Shown here: positions 59,113 through 64,000 of the stretch, in pieces | Layout of the letters: each line of letters starts with the position of its first letter | Position numbering within the stretch: position 1 is the first letter of the stretch | Source: JACKII01 sp965202745 | GTDB lineage: Bacteria > Pseudomonadota > Alphaproteobacteria > Bin95 | NCBI GenBank assembly: GCA_965202745.1 | Contig: CBDBCB010000018.1 | Coordinates: 62,001-126,000 of the forward strand | Reading direction: 5' to 3' | Length of the DNA stretch: 64,000 nucleotides | Position numbers and translations under genes: made by a program | Notes under the pieces: generated by a model | Told to the model about the DNA's origin: nothing | Databases searched by the model: none | Seen by the model: only the letters and a program-made list of their open reading frames with translations

Positions 59113-60282
59113 ATGCCGTTTGCAAACGGTCAACCATCCAGTCCCTACAATAGCGAGCAGCAACGCAGAGACCGCGGGCAACACGCGGCAACAGCAGAAG
59201 ACGTCACGATCCAAACCAACAAGGATGATCGAGACAAGTCCCAGGCAGAAATCCTAACCGAAAAAAAACATAACAGGTATATTATCGAGTCTTCCCAAAC
59301 CGCCGAGAGCCTGCTGCTGCCGGATCTGTTCCGGAAAATTTATGGGGATCACTACCTCGCTGGAGAAGTATACGACCCCGCCCATTACATTCGGGCTAAC
59401 GAAAGCAGCGAGGCTATCTCCATCGTCGCGCGGGGGCCGGACAGCATGCCCGTGGGCCACGTGGCGCTAGTCACCTCAGCCCCACACCGCGGCGTATGAG
59501 AAGTTGGCCAGGGCGTCGTCGATCCCGAATGCCGTGGCGGCGGAATCCTGAACGGGATGATCGACCGAGCCATCGTACTGGCAGACCACGATCCCACCGT
59601 CTGCGGCCTCTATGGTGCCTCGCTAACCAACCATACTTTCTCGCAACGCTCGGTCTGGCGGGCGGAATTTATGGATGTGGGCTTCGAGATCGGCTTTGTC
59701 CCCGCCCACATGATGCAGATCGAGGCCCAGGCACAAGGCCCCGTTGCAACCTGCCTGCAATACCTGCCATTGGGTGACGCCCCTATGCAGCGGACCTTTC
59801 TGCCGTCCGCCTACCGCGATCTGGCTGTTCATCTCTACGACCACCTGGGCCTGCGGCGGCAATTTGAGGATGGCGGCGCAGGGCTGGAACGCACCCCGCC
59901 TAGCCGCATTGAAGTTTTGGACCTGCCGCGCTTCGACATCGTGCGCGTGAACGTCTTCCGCATCGGCACCTACCTGCCCGTCCTTCTCGCCGCCATCAAC
60001 CGCGAGGCTGAACAGAATGGCCGCGCCATGGTGCAGGTATTCCTGGAACCGGACTCCCCCACCGCAGACGCCGCCTGTGACGCGCTCCGCCGGCAGGGCT
60101 TCTGGTTCGGCGGTCTGCTGCCGCGATGGATGGACCGCGACGCGCTGCTGCTGCAAAAGGCCGGCGGCGAGCCCTGGTTCGGCGGCATCCAGGCATTTAC
60201 CAACGATGCCAAGGCATTGCTGCGCTTCATCCAGGCCGATGCGAACCGGCAGGGCGCACTCGCGGCACTGGGCGTGGCATAA
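59113..60282 (+). pseudogene. GNAT-like acetyltransferase, in-frame TGA
   Basis: The frame encodes about 390 residues. The first part reads FRKIYGDHYLAGEVYDPAHY and VGHVALVTSAPHRGV and stops at TGA 59497-59499. It resumes in the same frame as EVGQGVVDPECRGGGILNGM, which looks like the acetyl-CoA loop of GNAT proteins. The C-terminal half (LPRFDIVRVNVFRIGTYLPV, ALRRQGFWFGGLLPRW) also resembles a second GNAT-like domain. The first 50 residues look non-conserved, so the true start is uncertain. Function unknown; probably inactivated. Confidence 0.7.
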
Positions 60283-60362
60283 GCGCGGCAGCCTCCCGCC
60301 TATCCTCCGCACGAATAATCGGCAGTATGCTTGCATCGAACACCTCAATTCAGGAGGGCCCC

Positions 60363-61595
60363 ATGCCCGTCACATTGCCGGATATCGTGGCCGCAGCAAA
60401 AGCCATTGCTGGACATGTGGTATGCACCCCCATGCGCCCCTCGCCCTCGCTCTCGGCGCTGACCGGGGCAGAGGTCTGGCTGAAGCTGGAGAACCTGCAA
60501 TTCACCGCTTCATTCAAGGACCGCGGCGCACTCAACTGCCTGCTGCAACTGCCGGCAGAACAGCGCCGCCGGGGCGTCGTTGCGATCTCCGCCGGAAACC
60601 ATGCTCAGGGCGTTGCCTATCACGCCGGACGGCTCGGCATTCCGGCCACCATCGCCATGCCCACCGGCACGCCCTTTGCCAAAGTCGCCAGAACAGAGAG
60701 CTTTGGCGCAACCATCATCCAGGCAGGCGCGGAACTGGCGGAACTGGTAGCGCTGGCCGACGAATTGGTCACCAAGGAAGGCCTGACCCTGATCCACCCC
60801 TACGACGACCCGCTGATCATCGCAGGCCAGGGCACGGTCGGGCTGGAAATCCTGAACAGCGAGGCTGACATCGATACCCTCGTGGTACCCATTGGCGGCG
60901 GCGGCCTGATGGCCGGCACTGCGATTGCGGTCAAGACTCTGCGCCCGGATATCCGCCTGATCGGGGTGGAAGCCGCCCACTACCCCACCATGAAAAGCGC
61001 CATTGCCGGCATCGACGCCCCGCCGGGCCGTCCGACCGTGGCAGAGGGTATCGCCGTTAAGTATCCGGGCAAGCTGACCCTGCCCGTGATCCGGGAACAT
61101 GTCGAAGACATCCTGCTGATTTCGGAAGATCACCTGGAATGGGGCGTGCAGGAATTGGCGACCGTCGGCAAAGTGGTCGCCGAAGGCGCAGGCGCTGCCC
61201 CCCTCGCGGCGCTCCTCACCTATCCGGCGCTTTTCAAAGGCCGCAAGGTCGGGCTCGTGATCTCCGGCGGCAATATTGACGCCACCGTCCTTGCCTCCGC
61301 CCTGATGCGCTCGCTGGTGCGCCACCAGAAGCTGGTGCGGGTCCGCCTGCAGGTCAGCGACTCGCCGGGCGGCCTCGCCACCGCCACCCGCATCATTGCG
61401 GAACAAGGGGCCAATGTCTGGGACGTGCAGCACAACCGCCTGTTCTTCGACGTGCCGATCAAGAACACGGAAATCGAGTTCGTCTTGCAGACCAAAGACG
61501 AGCCCCACGTGCAACGCCTGCTCGCCGCTTTGCGGGCGGAGGGCATCATTGCCGACGTGCTGAGCAACCTCGCCCATAGCGCGCCTGTCCCCTGA
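60363..61595 (+). CDS. Threonine ammonia-lyase
   Basis: The enzyme deaminates threonine to 2-oxobutanoate with PLP, the first step toward isoleucine or a catabolic route. From the ATG at 60363, with GGAGG 5-6 bp upstream, the product is 410 residues. It shows the PLP-lysine Lys52 in QFTASFKDRGAL, SAGNHAQGVAYHA, the PLP-phosphate loop VVPIGGGGLMAG and EGAGAAPLAALL. A C-terminal ACT domain (RLQVSDSPGGLATATRIIAE) allows allosteric control. An open frame further upstream lies in the previous gene. It precedes dapB by 47 bp. Confidence 0.93.
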   Translation: MPVTLPDIVAAAKAIAGHVVCTPMRPSPSLSALTGAEVWLKLENLQFTASFKDRGALNCLLQLPAEQRRRGVVAISAGNHAQGVAYHAGRLGIPATIAMPTGTPFAKVARTESFGATIIQAGAELAELVALADELVTKEGLTLIHPYDDPLIIAGQGTVGLEILNSEADIDTLVVPIGGGGLMAGTAIAVKTLRPDIRLIGVEAAHYPTMKSAIAGIDAPPGRPTVAEGIAVKYPGKLTLPVIREHVEDILLISEDHLEWGVQELATVGKVVAEGAGAAPLAALLTYPALFKGRKVGLVISGGNIDATVLASALMRSLVRHQKLVRVRLQVSDSPGGLATATRIIAEQGANVWDVQHNRLFFDVPIKNTEIEFVLQTKDEPHVQRLLAALRAEGIIADVLSNLAHSAPVP

Positions 61596-61642
61596 CGGTC
61601 TATGCTCTGCCCAGACAAACACTTGCTGGGAGACCTTCCGCC

Positions 61643-62446
61643 ATGAAGTTGGGCATTATCGGAGCCGGCGGCCGCATGGGCCGTATGCTGACGCAGACCA
61701 TCACCGAAACCGCTGGTGCCACCCTCGCCGCCGCCAGCGAACACACAGGCAGCCCCTTCCTGGAGCAGGATGCCGGGCTGCTGGCCAATGTGGGCGACCT
61801 GGGCGTGAAGATCGGCGACAGCGCCGAAGCGGTGTTCGAGGCCTGCGATGCGGTGATGGAGTTCTCCATCCCGGAGGCCACCATCGCCCACGCCCCCCTC
61901 GCCGCGAAGCACGGAACCGCCCACATCATCGGTACCACCGGCCTGACGGCGGATCAGGAAGCCATCCTGGCGAAGGCCGCCGAAAAGACCTGCATCATGT
62001 ATGCGCCCAACATGAGCGTCATCGTCAACCTGATGTTCGCGCTGGCGGAGCAGGTCTCCGGCCTGCTCGGCACAGACTACGACATTGAAATCATGGAGAT
62101 GCACCACAAACACAAGATCGACGCCCCCTCCGGCACGGCGGTCGGCCTCGGCCAGGCGGCGGCGCGCGGGCGCAAGGTCGCTCTGCCGGATGTGGCCCAG
62201 TGGAGCCGCGAGGGCCAGACCGGTGCCCGTCGGGAAGCCGATATCGGCTTTGCCGCGCTGCGCGGCGGCGATGTTGTGGGCGAGCACACTGTCATCTTCG
62301 CCGGTACGGGCGAGCGGCTGGAATTCACCCACCGCTGCACCAACCGCCAATTATTCGCCCGCGGTGCGGTGCGCGGCGCGCTCTGGAGCAATGGGCAGAA
62401 ACCCGGCCTCTACTCCATGATGGACGTGCTAGGGATTAAGCTATAA
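61643..62446 (+). CDS. dapB: 4-hydroxy-tetrahydrodipicolinate reductase
   Basis: DapB makes tetrahydrodipicolinate in lysine and diaminopimelate synthesis. The 267-residue protein has the NAD(P) motif GIIGAGGRMGRML at the N-terminus, the GTTGLTADQEAIL segment, NMSVIVNLMFALAE and the substrate motif EMHHKHKIDAPSGTAVGL. It is full length and intact. A nine-base repeat TTAATACTT occurs twice right after the stop. Confidence 0.95.
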   Translation: MKLGIIGAGGRMGRMLTQTITETAGATLAAASEHTGSPFLEQDAGLLANVGDLGVKIGDSAEAVFEACDAVMEFSIPEATIAHAPLAAKHGTAHIIGTTGLTADQEAILAKAAEKTCIMYAPNMSVIVNLMFALAEQVSGLLGTDYDIEIMEMHHKHKIDAPSGTAVGLGQAAARGRKVALPDVAQWSREGQTGARREADIGFAALRGGDVVGEHTVIFAGTGERLEFTHRCTNRQLFARGAVRGALWSNGQKPGLYSMMDVLGIKL

Positions 62447-62490
62447 GGCTTAATACTTCTTAATACTTAGCGACAGGCGGGCGGCTGGGA

Positions 62491-63355
62491 TTACTCAGCC
62501 GCCGCAGCAATGCCGGGGGTCTGTGCCACGAAGAACTGCGCCACTGCCTCATGTGTCCTGAGGGCGTCGCGTTCATCCGGGCCTATGTCCTTGATCTCTA
62601 TCTGACCGCCCGCTTTCCGGTAGTTGACAACGAAGCGCTCCGGCTCATTGGCGTCGATCGGTGAGTCCGGATCGTGGTAATCGTGCATGAAATCCGGCCG
62701 TCTCTGTATCCAAAGCGTCGGCGGCAGAGAGACCTTTTCCCCTTCTCCAGCATCAGCATGGGGTTGCCGTCGATCATGTTGGCGTCATTCTGCCAAAAGC
62801 TCGACTGCCGCTCAGCAATGCCCTGGTATTGCTCCGGACAAGTGCCTGCCGCCATGTGGCGCTGCAAATGATGCAGGTGCGACAGCGGATTGATCACCGG
62901 CCAGGTCATGCAGAGGCATCAACCGCCGCCGATCCTTCCGGCAGCGGAAGCGCCGAATAGCGCGGATCGGCCGGCCGCATCGCTGACAGCATGGCCAGAT
63001 GCCCACCGCTTGACTGCCCGGTCATGCTGACCCAGTCAAGCCGCGTGCCCAGCATGGAGGCGTTCGCCTTCACCCAGCGCACCGCATAGTTGATGTCCTG
63101 CAACGCACTCGGATAGCCATCCCCGGCCTGCCGGAAATCGATGGCGATCGCGATGACGCCATGGCGCGCCAGCACCGCGTCCCGCGCGTCGCACTCATCC
63201 AGCGAGCCCTTGCTCCACGCACCGCCATGCAGATCGATCACTGCGGGTGACGGTCCCGTCACCTCCGGCCGCCAAATACGCATCCCCAGCGCGCGGTCGC
63301 CATGCTTCAGGTAAACACGGTCTTCAGTCGTAAATGCGAAGTTGGCAGGCATCAT
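62491..63355 (-). pseudogene. Alpha/beta-hydrolase (esterase/lipase type), two frameshifts
   Basis: Three frames form one hydrolase. The first (from 63355) has the oxyanion HGG in VIDLHGGAWSKGS and the nucleophile GQSSGG, and ends at a TGA at 62906 after EGSAAVDASA. The second resumes with MTWPVINPLSHLHHLQRH and ends its useful part at LMLEKG (about 62745). The third resumes at VSLPPTLWIQRRPDFMHDYH and continues to the C-terminus AAAAE at 62491. The second break lies in a GGGGAAAAGG run. It resembles BD-FAE/hormone-sensitive-lipase-like esterases. Active product is not expected. Confidence 0.85.
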
Positions 63356-63361
63356 CAGCTC

Positions 63362-63850
63362 CTATCCGGGCCGCGGAAATGTCCGGGCCTCGCGTAAGGC
63401 ATTGCGCAGCGTCTCGGCAAACTCGACCCGCTCTTCCGGCGGCAGAAATTTGCCCAGGGTCAACGACCACCGGCCGCTGGCGATCTCCAGACGGCAATCA
63501 TGCTCCTCCGGCCGGTGCAGTTTCACCCGCGCCCAGGCAGGCTCAAAGCTCCAGACTTTCTGTCTGCCGTCGGGCTGCACGCGCCGCACGGTCAATTGCT
63601 GGCGCGTCACCCGCACCACCTCGCACAACCGCGCGCTGCGATAGTTGATGCGGAAGGCAAAATAGAACAACAGCACGTCAACGCCGAAGAACCCCAGCAC
63701 CGGCCACGCGCCCATGGAGGCGAAAATCAAGCCGGTGGCGAAGCTCGCCAAACCAAAGGCGGCGAACAACACCATAAAGGCCCGCGGCGCCAACGAACGA
63801 TACGGATACAGCACGGCGTCGAACAGAAAGGGTGAAGCAGTCGTTTGCAT
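63362..63850 (-). CDS. DUF2244 family membrane protein
   Basis: From the ATG at 63850 the 162-residue protein starts with MQTTASPFLFDAVLYPYRSL, then has two close membrane helices (FMVLFAAFGLASFATGLIFA and VLGFFGVDVLLFYFAFRI). A cytosolic part with CEVVRVTRQQLTVRRVQPDG, VWSFEPAWARVKLHRPE and LEIASGRWSLTLGKFLPPEER follows, typical of DUF2244. The function is unknown; relatives are often near cytochrome oxidase genes. A longer frame to 63982 is open but lacks family features. It starts just before the broken esterase. Confidence 0.85.
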   Translation of the reverse strand: MQTTASPFLFDAVLYPYRSLAPRAFMVLFAAFGLASFATGLIFASMGAWPVLGFFGVDVLLFYFAFRINYRSARLCEVVRVTRQQLTVRRVQPDGRQKVWSFEPAWARVKLHRPEEHDCRLEIASGRWSLTLGKFLPPEERVEFAETLRNALREARTFPRPG

Positions 63851-63888
63851 AACCGGAAGAGCTATGGCGAAAGTTGGTGACGGCTTGA

Positions 63889-63999
63889 TCAGGCGGCGTT
63901 TTGCATTTGTTTGATCCCGTCGATGAATGCAATGCCCTGGATTATCCCAGGCATGCGATTTGCGCCGTCGCGCTTTCGCCATTTGCCCTGCGCTGACAT
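63889..63999 (-). CDS. Short frame at window edge, possibly the end of an upstream gene
   Basis: A minus-strand frame runs from the window edge to a TGA at 63889-63891 and ends in GIIQGIAFIDGIKQMQNAA. It could be the C-terminus of a gene lying beyond the window. Too short to identify. Confidence 0.2.
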   Translation of the reverse strand: MSAQGKWRKRDGANRMPGIIQGIAFIDGIKQMQNAA

Positions 64000-64000
64000 C

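Overview
The window looks like a chromosomal segment of an alphaproteobacterium, probably Rhodospirillales or a close relative. The reasons are the conserved gene blocks glyA-nrdR-ribD-ribE-ribB-ribH-nusB-thiL, recA-alaS and aminotransferase-hom-glpX-recJ, a split cobalamin-dependent methionine synthase, an IalB-family protein, RapZ, ATP-dependent PEP carboxykinase and an ETF-ubiquinone oxidoreductase. Base composition is moderately GC-rich. I see no tRNA, rRNA, CRISPR array, prophage or plasmid backbone.

Layout. 1-4.4 kb: a lytic transglycosylase cut by the window edge, a family-4-like uracil-DNA glycosylase and ETF-QO. 4.4-10.2 kb: a TPR protein overlapping ispE, an M20 amidohydrolase, and a secreted vWA-like protein interrupted by an amber codon. 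10.2-13.1 kb: pckA and rapZ, divergent. 13.3-16.6 kb: an amidase, an FMN alpha-hydroxyacid dehydrogenase and an IalB-like protein. 16.7-20.7 kb: recA with SOS-like operators, then alaS. 20.7-27.4 kb: the minus-strand glyA/riboflavin/nusB/thiL block. 27.7-35.4 kb: accessory genes (2-hydroxyacid dehydrogenase, DUF192, a broken TauD dioxygenase, GNAT, metY with a hairpin-rich leader, a wrecked lhr helicase, a small protein). 35.6-43.8 kb: psuG, split metH, a CinA-type protein, an HDAC-like deacetylase and an M48 lipoprotein. 43.8-50.5 kb: SDR-GST, recJ, glpX, hom and an internally deleted aminotransferase. 50.5-51.6 kb: a decayed IS481-type transposase. 51.6-64 kb: LLM flavin enzyme, acyl-CoA dehydrogenase, broken TAXI binding protein, penicillin acylase, broken HIBADH-type dehydrogenase, broken GNAT, threonine ammonia-lyase, dapB, broken esterase and a DUF2244 protein.

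The strongest signal is not a new system but gene decay. Eight genes contain frameshifts or in-frame stops although both flanks still encode recognisable family sequence, a ninth (small) gene may have an A-tract slip, and an aminotransferase has lost about 53 internal residues. Core genes (recA, alaS, riboflavin, recJ, glpX, hom, metH, dapB) are intact; the damage is almost all in accessory transport, catabolic and repair genes. This pattern suggests a lineage in early genome reduction, for example recently host-restricted, or else a low-quality assembly. The lhr locus, with at least three frameshifts, two stops and deletions, argues for real decay. Four of the six internal stops are TAG, but TAG also ends several intact genes here, so code reassignment is unlikely.

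Metabolically the intact genes include several of the aspartate family (hom, dapB, metY, metH, threonine ammonia-lyase), gluconeogenesis (pckA, glpX), flavin synthesis and flavin-dependent oxidation (ETF-QO, acyl-CoA dehydrogenase, LLM and hydroxyacid oxidases).
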